A stretch of DNA of 64,000 nt from Streptomyces sp. NK15101 (GCF_020400725.1 NZ_JAINVG010000013.1:62001-126000); one strand, 5' to 3'; numbered from the stretch's first letter, positions 17,863 through 26,091 are shown. A program made the numbers and translations. Notes: generated from the letters alone by a model not told the origin.

Positions 17863-17976
17863 ACGTCCTCCAGGGGGCACGGCACGGAGAGGCCCGGAGG
17901 GGTCGTCACGGGCCGACCGCCATTACCGCCGAAGCGGGCGACCCGCAACCGATCGGCAGGCGCTCTTCAGGCACAC

Positions 17977-17998
17977 TCCGGGTGAACTCCGGGTGCCG
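17977..17998 (-). promoter_or_regulatory. Candidate PhoP box upstream of YfhO-type gene
   Basis: On the minus strand two adjacent 11-base units, CGGCACCCGGA (17988-17998) and GTTCACCCGGA (17977-17987), agree at 8 of 11 positions. The second unit matches the PhoP repeat core GTTCACC exactly. The box lies about 115 bases before the chosen start. Confidence 0.45.
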
Positions 17999-18021
17999 GC
18001 GGGGCAGTCGGCACCGGCGGA

Positions 18022-18061
18022 GCCGAGGAGCCGAGGAGCCGAGGAGTCGAGGAGTCGAGGG
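18022..18061. repeat. 8-bp tandem repeat, five copies
   Basis: Three copies of GCCGAGGA are followed by GTCGAGGA and GTCGAGGG, without gaps. It lies in the non-coding 273-bp gap between the isochorismatase-like gene and the YfhO-type gene. Such arrays can change length between strains. Confidence 0.85.
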
Positions 18062-18135
18062 CACGGCCCGGGCCGAAGGACCCGGCCGAGCCGCCCTCCG
18101 GGCATCGGCCGAACCCGGCCGGGCCCCCTCCGGCC

Positions 18136-18753
18136 TCACCCGACGGGTGCCGGGTCGACGAGCTCGTCGACCGTGCGGGCCACCGTGCCGAACAGGTCCC
18201 GGACCGTCGTCAGGCTCGCGGCCTGGAGGGCTTCCGCCGTCAGGGCGGTGCCGTCCGGCGCCTCCAGGGGGCGGGTCGCGGTGGCTTCGGCGACCACGGT
18301 GGGGCGGTAGCCGAGGTTGAAGGCGCCCTGGGCGGTGAAGAGGACGCACATGTGGGTCATGAAGCCGGCGATGACCAGGTCACCGCTCACGCCGAGCTCC
18401 TTGAGGGTCTCCTCCAGGTCCGTGGCGTGGAAGGCGTTGGGGAACTGCTTGACGACGACCTTCTCGCCCTCGGCCGGGGCGACTTCGGCGCTGATCGAGC
18501 CGATCTCCGCCCGGATGTCGTACGGAGTGCCCTCCCCGCCGTCGTTGACGACGTGGACCACGGGGGCGCCCGCGGCGCGGGCGGCGGCGAGCAGCCGGGC
18601 GCCGGCGGCCACGGCCTCCTCGGCGCCGTCGAGGCGCATGACGCCGGTGCGGTAGGTGTTCTGGAAATCGATCATGATCAGCGCCGACCCGTCCAGTCGC
18701 GGCAGTTCCTGGGGCAGGCCGATCACATCGCGCAGGGTGGTGGACACGGTCAT
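18136..18753 (-). CDS. Isochorismatase-family cysteine hydrolase
   Basis: A 205-residue member of the isochorismatase-like hydrolase family, which includes isochorismatases, nicotinamidases and N-carbamoyl amidases. The catalytic triad is complete: D29 in IMIDFQNTY, K102 in VVVKQFPNAF and C136 in THMCVLFTAQGA. The conserved cis-peptide region GFMTHMC is intact, so it should be active; the substrate is unknown. The ATG at 18753 follows AAAGGAA at good spacing, and an earlier start would add 21 unrelated residues. It is divergent from a TetR gene, and the intervening region holds repeated half-sites, suggesting that the TetR protein controls it. Confidence 0.85.
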   Translation of the reverse strand: MTVSTTLRDVIGLPQELPRLDGSALIMIDFQNTYRTGVMRLDGAEEAVAAGARLLAAARAAGAPVVHVVNDGGEGTPYDIRAEIGSISAEVAPAEGEKVVVKQFPNAFHATDLEETLKELGVSGDLVIAGFMTHMCVLFTAQGAFNLGYRPTVVAEATATRPLEAPDGTALTAEALQAASLTTVRDLFGTVARTVDELVDPAPVG

Positions 18754-18817
18754 GGCGGTTCCTTTCGTCGCGAACGGCGGGACGGCCCGGGCGCGCCGAC
18801 CCCGGGCATGTTTCATA

Positions 18818-18923
18818 CGCTAACACAGTTGGTTAGCGCCGATAACACCAGGGAAGGCGGCGCCGCGTCCGGGCCCTCCCGGGGCAGGATCCGCCCAGGT
18901 CCGCGGTGTTAGCGCTGTTATCG
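18818..18923. promoter_or_regulatory. Cluster of five TetR-type operator half-sites
   Basis: Between the isochorismatase-like and TetR genes, a heptamer GTTAGCG or GTTATCG occurs five times: inverted at 18818-18824 and 18840-18846, forward at 18832-18838, 18908-18914 and 18917-18923. The first pair makes the dyad CGCTAAC-N7-GTTAGCG. The last copy ends 7 bases before the TetR start codon. The arrangement fits autoregulation and control of the divergent gene. Confidence 0.65.
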
Positions 18924-18930
18924 TGGGGCC

Positions 18931-19620
18931 ATGTCGACGGCACGAGAGCGCATCCTGGAAGCCACCGGGGAACTGCTCGCCACCAAGGACGCGCTGGCCA
19001 TCTCGACCCGGGCCATCTGCGACCGGGCGAAGGTCGGCATGCCCGAGATCTACCGGCAGTTCGGCGACAAGCAGGGGTTGCTCACGGCGGTGGCCGACAT
19101 CGGCTTCGAGCGCTTCCTCGCCGAGAAGCGGCGCAATCCGCTCACCGAGGACCCGGTGGCGGACCTGAGCACGGCCTGGGACAGCCACGTCGCGTTCGCG
19201 CTGCGCAACCCGCACCTCTACCGCCTGATGTTCACGCCGACGGGCGACGCCAAGCCGCAGGCCGTCAAGGAGGCGCAGGCGCTCCTCCTGCAGGCCGTGG
19301 AGCGCTGCCGTGACGCCGGGCGCCTGCGCATGAGCCCCGAGCTGGCCGGCCGATCGATCCTCTCCGCCAACGTGGGCGTCTGCATGATGGCGCTGTCCTT
19401 CCCCGAACTGTTCGGGGACCTCGCCGTCTCGTACGCGGTCCGGGACGCCGTCATCGGGAAGGTCACCGGCGACGAGCGCGAGGACGCCCGGCTCGGCTCC
19501 GCGACCGTCCTCGCCCAGGCGCTGGTCGACACCCTGACGGGGGCGGCGCCGGTGAGCGCGGCGGACCTCGACCGGCTGACGCGCGCACGGCGGACACCGG
19601 ACGCGATCCCGGAGCCGTGA
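18931..19620 (+). CDS. TetR-family transcriptional regulator
   Basis: A 229-residue TetR-type repressor. The N-terminal helix-turn-helix spans about residues 5-55 (ARERILEATGELL, then ISTRAICDRAKVGMPEIYRQFGDKQGLL), with the usual Tyr-Arg-x-Phe-x-x-Lys ending. The C-terminal ligand domain is helical and has no recognised ligand motif. The ATG at 18931 has only a weak GTGGGG before it. It is divergent from the isochorismatase-like hydrolase, and repeated half-sites in the shared region end next to the start codon. It probably represses itself and its neighbour until a small aromatic or amide ligand binds, but the ligand is a guess. Confidence 0.87.
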   Translation: MSTARERILEATGELLATKDALAISTRAICDRAKVGMPEIYRQFGDKQGLLTAVADIGFERFLAEKRRNPLTEDPVADLSTAWDSHVAFALRNPHLYRLMFTPTGDAKPQAVKEAQALLLQAVERCRDAGRLRMSPELAGRSILSANVGVCMMALSFPELFGDLAVSYAVRDAVIGKVTGDEREDARLGSATVLAQALVDTLTGAAPVSAADLDRLTRARRTPDAIPEP

Positions 19621-19810
19621 CGCCGGCGGGCCGGGCGATCGCCGCGGCCGCGGTCCCCCGGGAGGCCCCGGCCCGCCGACCGCGACGGAGATCAGCACCG
19701 CCGCGGAACCGCCCTTGCGGCCGCGGATCGTGCTCCAGGCCGACGAAAGGTTCCGGCGCGAGAGCGTGCGGACCTTCCTCCCGGCCCTCTCGCTCGTCGG
19801 CGGATCCGGC

Positions 19811-19850
19811 TGAGAGCGGCGGGCCCGCCGGGTGAGAGCGGCGGGCCCGC
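19811..19850. terminator. Tandem palindromic repeat, likely terminator
   Basis: An 18-base sequence beginning TGAGAGCGGCGGGCCC is present twice (19811-19828 and 19833-19850). Each copy contains a GC-only palindrome, the first being CGGCGGGCCCGCCG. It lies between the convergent TetR and thymidine kinase genes. It probably ends both transcripts. Confidence 0.6.
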
Positions 19851-19855
19851 GCGGG

Positions 19856-20506
19856 TCAGTCCGAGGTGACCGGCAGCACGTCGGGCGAGAGGGCGCCCGC
19901 GTGGGCGGAGGCCGAGGTGACCCGGCGGCGGTGGTGGCGGCGGCAGAGGACCTCGTAGCCGATCTCCTCGGCCGGTCGGTTCACGTCCCCGACGACGACC
20001 TGCTCGCCCTCGACGACCATCTCGCCGCCCACCGTGCGGGCGTTGTGCGTGGCGCGGGCGCCGCACCAGCACAGCGCCTCGACCTGGAGCTGCTCGATCC
20101 GGTCCGCCAGCTCGATCAGCCGCTGCGAGCCCGGGAACAGCTTCGTGCGGAAGTCCGTCGTGATCCCGAAGGCGAAGACGTCCAGGTCGAGGTCGTCGAC
20201 GATGCGGGCGAGCTGGTCGATCTGCTCCGGGGCGAGGAACTGGGCCTCGTCCACGATCACGTAGTCGGCCTTGCCGCCCTGGGAGAGCTGCGTGACCAGG
20301 TACGCGTACAGGTCCATGCCCCGCGGCGCCTCGACCGCCTCCGTCACCAGGCCGAGCCGGGAGGACAGCTTGCCCTCGCCCGCCCGGTCGTCACGGGTGA
20401 AGATCACGCCCTGAAGCCCCCGCGCATCGCGGTTGTGGGCGATCTGGAGCGCCAGGGTGCTCTTCCCGCAGTCCATGGTTCCGGAGAAGAAGACCAGCTC
20501 GGGCAT
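19856..20506 (-). CDS. tdk: Thymidine kinase
   Basis: A 216-residue type II thymidine kinase that phosphorylates thymidine with ATP for DNA precursor salvage. The P-loop GTMDCGKST lies at residues 9-17, the Walker B/DEAQF segment at about 88-93 and the lasso region in FAFGITTDFRTKLFPGS. Zinc ligands of the family appear as ALCWCGARAT plus a late Cys/His group (VLCRRHH). Length is typical. The start ATG at 20506 matches the family N-terminus; an AAAGG lies a little far upstream. It is the third gene of a minus-strand cluster with DUF5998 and the phosphodiesterase-like gene, 38 bases after the latter. Confidence 0.93.
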   Translation of the reverse strand: MPELVFFSGTMDCGKSTLALQIAHNRDARGLQGVIFTRDDRAGEGKLSSRLGLVTEAVEAPRGMDLYAYLVTQLSQGGKADYVIVDEAQFLAPEQIDQLARIVDDLDLDVFAFGITTDFRTKLFPGSQRLIELADRIEQLQVEALCWCGARATHNARTVGGEMVVEGEQVVVGDVNRPAEEIGYEVLCRRHHRRRVTSASAHAGALSPDVLPVTSD

Positions 20507-20544
20507 GACGGGACAGGGACCTTTCAGGTCGTGGGGGGTGGGGA

Positions 20545-21750
20545 TCAGGAACGGACTTCGAGCAGCGGGACGAGCTGCTCGGCAGGGGTCATGGACCCGT
20601 GCATGCCGACCATCGCGGACTCGTTGGGCTCGTTGACGGAGGCGGTGATCGCCACCTGGTCGTGGGCCGCGACGACGACGTCGCCGATCCGGCCGTACAC
20701 CCGCTCGTCGACCTCGGCACCGAACCAGCCGAGGGAGATGGCCTCGTCCCGGCTCGCCACCCAGAACTGCTCGCCGACGACCTCGCGCCAGCAGGTGAGG
20801 ACGTCCACCTCGGCGCCGGGCACGGCGTAGACGTGGCGGGCCCGTCCCTCGCCGCCGAGGAGGGCGACGCCCGCGCGCAGCTCCCAGTCCTCGTCGAAGT
20901 CGATGCGGTGCTGCTCGTCGAAGGGGATGTCGACCATGCCGTGGTCGGCCGTCACGTACAGGGCCGAGCGGGGCGGCAGTTGCTCGGCGAGCCGCTGCAC
21001 GAGCCGGTCGACGAACATCAGCTGACCGCGCCAGGCGTCGGAGTCGATGCCGAAGCGGTGGCCGGCGCCGTCGAGTTCGCTGTAGTACGTGTAGACCAGC
21101 GAGCGGTCGCCGGCGGCGAGCTGCTCGGCGGCGAAGTCCATGCGCTCCTCGCCGGAGAGCCGCCCATGAAACGTTCCGCCACTGAGCGCGACCTTGGTGA
21201 GCGGGGTCTGCTCGAAGATCGGGGACGACACCTGGGCGGTGTGGATCCCGGCCTCGTGGGCGAATTGGAAGACGGTGGGGTACGGCTGCCAGACCTGCGG
21301 CGCGGTCCACGGCTTCCAGCGCAGCTGGTTCATCAGCTCGCCGGTCTCCGGGTTGCGCACGGTGTAGCCGGGCAGTCCGTGCGTCCCGGGGTGGCGGCCG
21401 GTGCCGACGGAGGCGAGCGAGGTCGCGGTGGTGGCGGGGAAGCCGGCGGTGACCGGACGGCCCGTGCCGCCCCGCGAGGAGCCGAGGAGCGAGGTCAGGT
21501 ACGGGGCCTCGTCCGGGTGCGCCTTGATCTGCTCCCAGCCGAGCCCGTCGATCAGGAAGACGCAGTTCCGGTCGGCCGGGGTCAGTTCCGCGATCCGCGC
21601 CTCGAAACCGGCCACGCCCTGACCCGCCACCAGCGTCGGCAGCAGGTCGCCGAGCGAGCCGGAGGCGTACTCGGGCACGGGCGCGGTCTCCGGCGCGAGC
21701 GGGACCGGGTCGTCGGGCCAGCCGTGGGTCACGGCCGTGGGCTGCACCAT
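20545..21750 (-). CDS. Alkaline-phosphatase superfamily phosphodiesterase
   Basis: A 401-residue protein of the nucleotide pyrophosphatase/phosphodiesterase branch of the alkaline phosphatase superfamily. Expected landmarks are the first metal site in NCVFLIDGLGW (residues about 62-72), the nucleophile region TAGFPATTATSLASVGTGRHPGTHG with the Thr, TYYSELDGAGHRFG supplying Asp and His ligands, and VTADHGMVDIP as the third metal site. No signal peptide is visible, so it is probably cytoplasmic. The substrate is unknown. Its ATG overlaps the DUF5998 stop by one base (TGATG), showing translational coupling. Confidence 0.85.
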   Translation of the reverse strand: MVQPTAVTHGWPDDPVPLAPETAPVPEYASGSLGDLLPTLVAGQGVAGFEARIAELTPADRNCVFLIDGLGWEQIKAHPDEAPYLTSLLGSSRGGTGRPVTAGFPATTATSLASVGTGRHPGTHGLPGYTVRNPETGELMNQLRWKPWTAPQVWQPYPTVFQFAHEAGIHTAQVSSPIFEQTPLTKVALSGGTFHGRLSGEERMDFAAEQLAAGDRSLVYTYYSELDGAGHRFGIDSDAWRGQLMFVDRLVQRLAEQLPPRSALYVTADHGMVDIPFDEQHRIDFDEDWELRAGVALLGGEGRARHVYAVPGAEVDVLTCWREVVGEQFWVASRDEAISLGWFGAEVDERVYGRIGDVVVAAHDQVAITASVNEPNESAMVGMHGSMTPAEQLVPLLEVRS

Positions 21751-22346
21751 CAGCGGGTCGGCGCGGCGGTGGCCGCGATGGCTTCGGAGAGGGCCTGGGC
21801 GAACGCGAGGGTCTGCCGGACGGTGTCCGGGCCGTCGCCGGCGTCGCTCACGCGCAGGCTGAGGTCGTCGGCGGTGGTGTTGCCGGTGTAGCCGTGGTCG
21901 GCGTCGCAGTTGGGGTCGCCGCAGGCGGCGGGCTCCAGGTCGATGCGGGAGACGGCGCCCCAGCCGATGGTGAGGACCACCTCGCGGGGCAGCGTGCCCG
22001 GCGTGTACGACTCGGGGTTGGCGACGACGCGGCTGACGACCACCGACGAGATCCGGTCGAGCTTCACGGACTCGGTGGAGGTGGTGGCGTACGGCGTCGG
22101 GGAGCTCGTGTCGGCGGCCTGCTCGTCGGTGTGGCTGACGATGAAGCGGTGCGGCGTCAGGACGAGGACGGTGACGTGGCGCCGGACCTCGTTCGCGTCG
22201 AAGGTGGTCTCCTGGTGGACCACGTACGACGAGACGGCCTCGCCACCGACGGCGGCCTCCACCGCCTCGGCCACGAGGGCCGGGTAGTAGCCGCTGCGCT
22301 CGATCGCCGCGCGCAGCCCCTGGGTCGTCGTACCGCTCTTTGCCAT
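21750..22346 (-). CDS. DUF5998 family protein
   Basis: A 198-residue conserved actinobacterial protein of unknown function, DUF5998 as I recognise it. It reads MAKSGTTTQGLRAAIERSGYYPALVAEAVEAAV at the start, has central strands in HVTVLVLTPHRFIVSHTDE and SVKLDRISSVVVSRVV and contains an acidic, possibly metal-binding ACGDPNCDADHGY segment near residues 143-155. No signal peptide or membrane helix. The ATG at 22346 is chosen; another in-frame ATG nine bases upstream lacks useful spacing to a ribosome binding site. It is translationally coupled to the phosphodiesterase-like gene, followed by thymidine kinase. Confidence 0.8.
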   Translation of the reverse strand: MAKSGTTTQGLRAAIERSGYYPALVAEAVEAAVGGEAVSSYVVHQETTFDANEVRRHVTVLVLTPHRFIVSHTDEQAADTSSPTPYATTSTESVKLDRISSVVVSRVVANPESYTPGTLPREVVLTIGWGAVSRIDLEPAACGDPNCDADHGYTGNTTADDLSLRVSDAGDGPDTVRQTLAFAQALSEAIAATAAPTR

Positions 22347-22468
22347 GGACTCCATCCTACGGGGCCGAGGGGCCCCCTCAGGTCCGTCCGCGGCGCGGCG
22401 GGCTCCGCCGGCCTCGGTGGCCGGAGGCCTCCAGGGGGCCCTCGGTGCCGTGACGGGCTCCGCAGGCC

Positions 22469-25400
22469 TCAGTACCGCGGCAGGCTCCGCGGGCCGAGGT
22501 CGGTGCGGGGCGCGGGCGGGGCCAGCCGGACGGTCGCACCGAGGACGGAGAGTCCGCGGGGCGCCACGACCACCGGTTCCAGGGAGACCGCGACCACCTC
22601 GGGGTGGTCGTCGACGAGCCGGGAGACCCTCAGCAGCAGCTCTTCGAGGGCCGGGGTGTCGACCGGGGCGGAGCCGCGCCAGCCGAAGAGCAGCGGGGCG
22701 GTGCGGAGGGAACGGACGAGCTCGGCGGCGTCCCGGTCGGTGGCCGGGACCAGCCGGTGGGCCGTGTCGCCGAGCAGCTCCGAGGCCGCGCCCGAGAGGC
22801 CGAAGGAGAGGACGGCGCCGACGGCCGGGTCGATCGCCGCGCGGACGACGGTGTCGACGCCCCGGGGCACCATCGCCTGGACGACCGGCTGGAGCTCCTC
22901 CGGCTTGCCGAGCACCTCGGTGACCTCGGCGTACGCCGTGCGCAGCTGCTCCTCGGCGGCGAGGTCGAGCCGGACGCCCCCGAGGTCGGGACGGTGGCGG
23001 AGGTGGGGCGCGGTCGTCTTGAGCGCGACGGGGTAGCCGAGCCGGCGGGCGGCCGCGACGGCGTCGTCGGGGGTGGGCGCGGGAAGGGTCGGCAGGACGG
23101 TGATGCCGTACCGGGCGAGCAGCGCCCCGGCCCCCTCGGTGTCGAGGGTCACACCGCGGGCGTCCACGTCTTCGGTGCCGAGGACCCCTTCGATGAGCGC
23201 GGCGGCCCCTGCCTCGTCGATGTCCTCGTACTCGGGCACCCGCCCGGGGTCGGCGGCCTGCCGTCGCCACTGCCCGTACCGCACGGCCTCGGCCAGAGCC
23301 CGCACGGCCCGCTCGGCGGCGGGGTAGGCGGGGATGGCGGCCTGGGCGGGGGTGCCGGGCTGCACCGGGGCGGCAGCCGTGGCCGCTTCGGTGACGCCTA
23401 TGGCCGCTTCGGCGGTGCCCGTGGCCGCCCCGGTGGCGCCCGTGGCCGCCTCGGGACGTGGCGAGGACGCCGGGCCGGCCTTGGGACCGGGGCCTCCCGC
23501 TCCCGCCGGTCCCGCGGGCGGCGCCTCGGCGCGGGTCCCCGCCGGAGCACCGCCGGAACGATTCTCCGGGGGGACGGCCCCGCGCCCCGGCGCGGTGGGC
23601 CGGGTGCTCGTCGCCACCGAGAGGGCCTCCGCGAGGCCGCCCATCTCGACGTGGACGACGACGACCGGCTTCGTCGGCGCGGGGGCGGAGGCGACGGCCT
23701 CGCGGAGGGCGGCGGCGAGCACCTCGCCGTCGCCGAACTCGGTGGCTCCGTTCTCTCCCACCCAGGGGATCGCGTTGACGACGACCGCGTCGGACGTCTC
23801 GTCGGCGAGCGCCGCCACCAGCGCGTCCCGGAAGTCCGCCGGGACCGCCGCCGTCGTGAGGTCGAGCGGCCGCAGCGGGCGCAGCCCCTCCGTCAGGCAG
23901 GCGTCGTACGTGAGGAGTCCGAGCGACTCGGAGTTGCCGAGGATCGCGACCCGGGGACCGGCCGGCAGCGGCTGGGAGGCGAGGAGCAGTCCGGCGTCGA
24001 CGAGTTCGGTGACGGTGTCGACGCGGATGACCCCGGCCTGGCGCAGCAGGGCGGAGACCGTGGCGTGCGGGATGCGGGTGACCGGCACCCGGTGGCCGGG
24101 CGGGGCGCTGCCGCTGTGCCGGGCGCCCTTGACGACGACGACCGGCTTGACGGCGGCGGTGCGGCGGGCGAGCCGGGTGAACTTCCGCGGGTTGCCGATC
24201 GACTCCAGGTAGAGGAGGACGACGTCGGTGCCGGGGTCGTCGTACCAGTGCTGGAGGAAGTCGTTGCCGGAGACGTCGGCGCGATTGCCGGCCGAGATGA
24301 AGGAGGAGAGCCCCGCGCCGCGCCGGTGCAGTCCGGCGAGGAGGGCGATCCCGATGGCGCCGGACTGGGTGAAGAGCCCGATCCGCCCGGCGGCCGGCAT
24401 CTGCGGCGCGAGGGAGGCGTTGAGCCGGACGTCGTCGGCGGTGTTGATGATCCCGAAGGCGTTGGGGCCGATGATCCGCATGCCGTACGAACGGGCCTGC
24501 CGCACGAGTTCGCGCTGGCGCTCGCGGCCGGCGGCCCCGCTCTCGGCGTATCCGGCGGAGAGCACGACGAGGCCGCGCACCCCGTGTTCGCCGCAGTCCG
24601 CGACGGCCTCGGGCACCCGCTCGGCGGGGACGGCGACGACGGCCAGGTCCACCGGTTCGCCGATGGCGCCGACGGAGGGGTGGGCGGGGACGCCGTCGAG
24701 CTCGGCCTCTCCGGTGAGCGCGGCGTTCACCGCGTACACCCGGCCCGTGAAGCCGGCCCCGAGGAGGTTGCGGAGCACCGTCCGGCCGACGCCGCCCGGT
24801 GCGCGTCCGGCGCCGACGACGGCGACGGACCGGGGGGTGAGGAGGCGCTGCACGGAGCGCGCCTCGGCGCGCTGCTCCCGCGCGCGCTGGACGGCGAGGG
24901 AGCGGTCGGTCGGTTCGAGGTCGAGGTGGAGGCGGACGGAGCCGTCCTCGAAACTGCGCTTCTGGGTGTAGCCCGCGTCGGTGAAGACCTTGATCATCTT
25001 GGTGTTGGCGGGGAGCACCTCGGCGGCGAAGCGCCGGATGTCCCGCTCGCGCGCGACCGCCGCGATGTGTTCGAGGAGGGCGGAGGCGACGCCCCTCCCC
25101 TGGTGCGCGTCCTGGACGAGGAAGGCGACCTCGGCCTCGTCGGCGGGGGCCGAGGCGGGGAGTCCCCGGTCGTTGATGCGGTCGTAGCGGACGGTGGCGA
25201 TGAACTCGCCGCCGACGGTCGCGGCGAGCCCGACCCGGTCCACGAAGTCGTGGTGGGTGAAGCGGTGGACGTCCTTGGCGGACAGGCGCGGGTAGGGGGC
25301 GAAGAAGCGGTAGTACTTCGACTCGTCCGAAACCTGCTCGTAGAAGCTGACGAGCCGGTCGGCGTCCTCGGCCGTGATGGGTCTGATGCGCGCGGTGCCG

Positions 25401-25510
25401 CCGTCGCGGAGCACCACGTCCGCCTCCCAGTGGTCGGGGTAGGCGTGCTCCGGCGGGGCCGGGGGTGCCGGTGGTTCCGCCGCTTCCGACTGCTCCGACG
25501 CGCTCTGCAT
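22469..25510 (-). CDS. Protein lysine acetyltransferase, GNAT plus acyl-CoA synthetase-like
   Basis: A 1013-residue protein with the domain order known for Streptomyces Pat enzymes, which acetylate acyl-CoA synthetases and silence them. An N-terminal GNAT domain (about 33-200) has the acetyl-CoA loop DAHQGRGVASALL. Next comes an ADP-forming acyl-CoA synthetase-like region with a CoA-binding fold (SVAVVGAGRAPGGVGR, about 225), succinyl-CoA ligase-like domains, an Ala/Pro/Gly-rich linker of about 100 residues and a C-terminal ATP-grasp-like domain (about 790-1013). A His is near the usual phospho-His position (PPGHRVPVTRIPH), but whether the synthetase domain is active is uncertain. It stands alone, with no overlap to its neighbours. 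Confidence 0.85.
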   Translation of the reverse strand: MQSASEQSEAAEPPAPPAPPEHAYPDHWEADVVLRDGGTARIRPITAEDADRLVSFYEQVSDESKYYRFFAPYPRLSAKDVHRFTHHDFVDRVGLAATVGGEFIATVRYDRINDRGLPASAPADEAEVAFLVQDAHQGRGVASALLEHIAAVARERDIRRFAAEVLPANTKMIKVFTDAGYTQKRSFEDGSVRLHLDLEPTDRSLAVQRAREQRAEARSVQRLLTPRSVAVVGAGRAPGGVGRTVLRNLLGAGFTGRVYAVNAALTGEAELDGVPAHPSVGAIGEPVDLAVVAVPAERVPEAVADCGEHGVRGLVVLSAGYAESGAAGRERQRELVRQARSYGMRIIGPNAFGIINTADDVRLNASLAPQMPAAGRIGLFTQSGAIGIALLAGLHRRGAGLSSFISAGNRADVSGNDFLQHWYDDPGTDVVLLYLESIGNPRKFTRLARRTAAVKPVVVVKGARHSGSAPPGHRVPVTRIPHATVSALLRQAGVIRVDTVTELVDAGLLLASQPLPAGPRVAILGNSESLGLLTYDACLTEGLRPLRPLDLTTAAVPADFRDALVAALADETSDAVVVNAIPWVGENGATEFGDGEVLAAALREAVASAPAPTKPVVVVHVEMGGLAEALSVATSTRPTAPGRGAVPPENRSGGAPAGTRAEAPPAGPAGAGGPGPKAGPASSPRPEAATGATGAATGTAEAAIGVTEAATAAAPVQPGTPAQAAIPAYPAAERAVRALAEAVRYGQWRRQAADPGRVPEYEDIDEAGAAALIEGVLGTEDVDARGVTLDTEGAGALLARYGITVLPTLPAPTPDDAVAAARRLGYPVALKTTAPHLRHRPDLGGVRLDLAAEEQLRTAYAEVTEVLGKPEELQPVVQAMVPRGVDTVVRAAIDPAVGAVLSFGLSGAASELLGDTAHRLVPATDRDAAELVRSLRTAPLLFGWRGSAPVDTPALEELLLRVSRLVDDHPEVVAVSLEPVVVAPRGLSVLGATVRLAPPAPRTDLGPRSLPRY
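23381..23455. repeat. 21-bp tandem repeat inside the acetyltransferase linker
   Basis: Three 21-base units starting GGCCGCTTCGG or GGCCGCCCCGG (23381-23401, 23402-23422, 23423-23443) and a partial fourth encode a seven-residue Ala/Thr/Glu/Gly repeat in the linker of the Pat-like protein. The frame is kept. Confidence 0.75.
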
Positions 25511-25706
25511 GGGGCCAGCCTAGGGGGTGTCCCGCCGATCGGCCCGGCCTGATCGGCAGGACGCCCCCACGGCCGCGACACGACTGCGGCACCGGTCGCG
25601 GCGCGGGGGTGCGCGACGCAAGGTGTTGCAAGGTAGGGAGGGCCGAAGGGCGGTCCGGGCCGGGCCGGACCGACGGTCGGCGCGAACACCGCGCAACCCG
25701 TGAGAG

Positions 25707-25722
25707 ACTGGTCTAGACAACC
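25707..25722 (+). promoter_or_regulatory. DasR-type operator (dre) upstream of ptsH
   Basis: The sequence ACTGGTCTAGACAACC matches the DasR responsive element consensus (ACTGGTCTAGACCACT) at 13 of 16 positions, including the whole TGGTCTAGAC core. It lies 25 bases before the ptsH start. DasR represses PTS genes in streptomycetes and is released by glucosamine-6-phosphate; ptsH is a known target in S. coelicolor. Confidence 0.88.
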
Positions 25723-25747
25723 CGCTTGAGACTTGAAGGGCAACACC

Positions 25748-26029
25748 ATGGCTGAGCGCCGCGTCAACGTCGGCTGGGCCGAGGGCCTGCACGCCCGCCC
25801 CGCGTCCATCTTCGTCCGTGCCGCCACGGCTTCCGGCGTGCCGGTGACGATCGCCAAGTCCGACGGCACCCCCGTGAACGCCGCCTCCATGCTCGCGGTG
25901 CTCGGCCTGGGCGCGCAGGGCGGCGAGGAGATCGTCCTCGCCTCGGAGGCCGACGGCGCCGAGGCCGCGCTCGACCGCCTCGCGAAGCTGGTCGCCGAGG
26001 GCCTGGACGAGCTGCCCGAGACCGTCTGA
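25748..26029 (+). CDS. ptsH: Phosphocarrier protein HPr
   Basis: A 93-residue HPr of the phosphotransferase system. It carries phosphate from enzyme I to sugar-specific IIA domains on H15, within GLHARPAS. The region of the usual regulatory Ser reads NAASMLAVLGLGA; actinobacteria generally lack HPr kinase, so control by that Ser is doubtful. Length and the MAERRVNVGW start are typical, with the ATG at 25748 after GAAGGGCAACACC. It is a single-gene unit with a DasR site in front and a strong terminator after. In Streptomyces HPr serves N-acetylglucosamine uptake and hence development. Confidence 0.95.
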   Translation: MAERRVNVGWAEGLHARPASIFVRAATASGVPVTIAKSDGTPVNAASMLAVLGLGAQGGEEIVLASEADGAEAALDRLAKLVAEGLDELPETV

Positions 26030-26047
26030 CCCCGGCCCCCCGGAGGA

Positions 26048-26091
26048 CGAATGGCCGTGGTCGCCGGAATTCCGGCGACCACGGCCATTCG
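26048..26091. terminator. Strong hairpin terminator after ptsH
   Basis: A perfect inverted repeat with 22-base arms (26048-26069 and 26070-26091, starting CGAATGGCCGTGG and meeting at AATT) follows ptsH. It lies before the convergent GntR gene (stop at 26167), so it can act both ways. Confidence 0.9.

Noticed and set aside
19654..19813. Short open frame ending in a plausible protein-like tail between TetR and tdk
   Set aside because: No start codon with a ribosome binding site and no recognisable domain; it may be a decayed remnant but this cannot be shown.
22469..25510. Separate genes for GNAT and synthetase parts
   Set aside because: The frame is continuous with no stop or internal start signal, so one fused protein is called.
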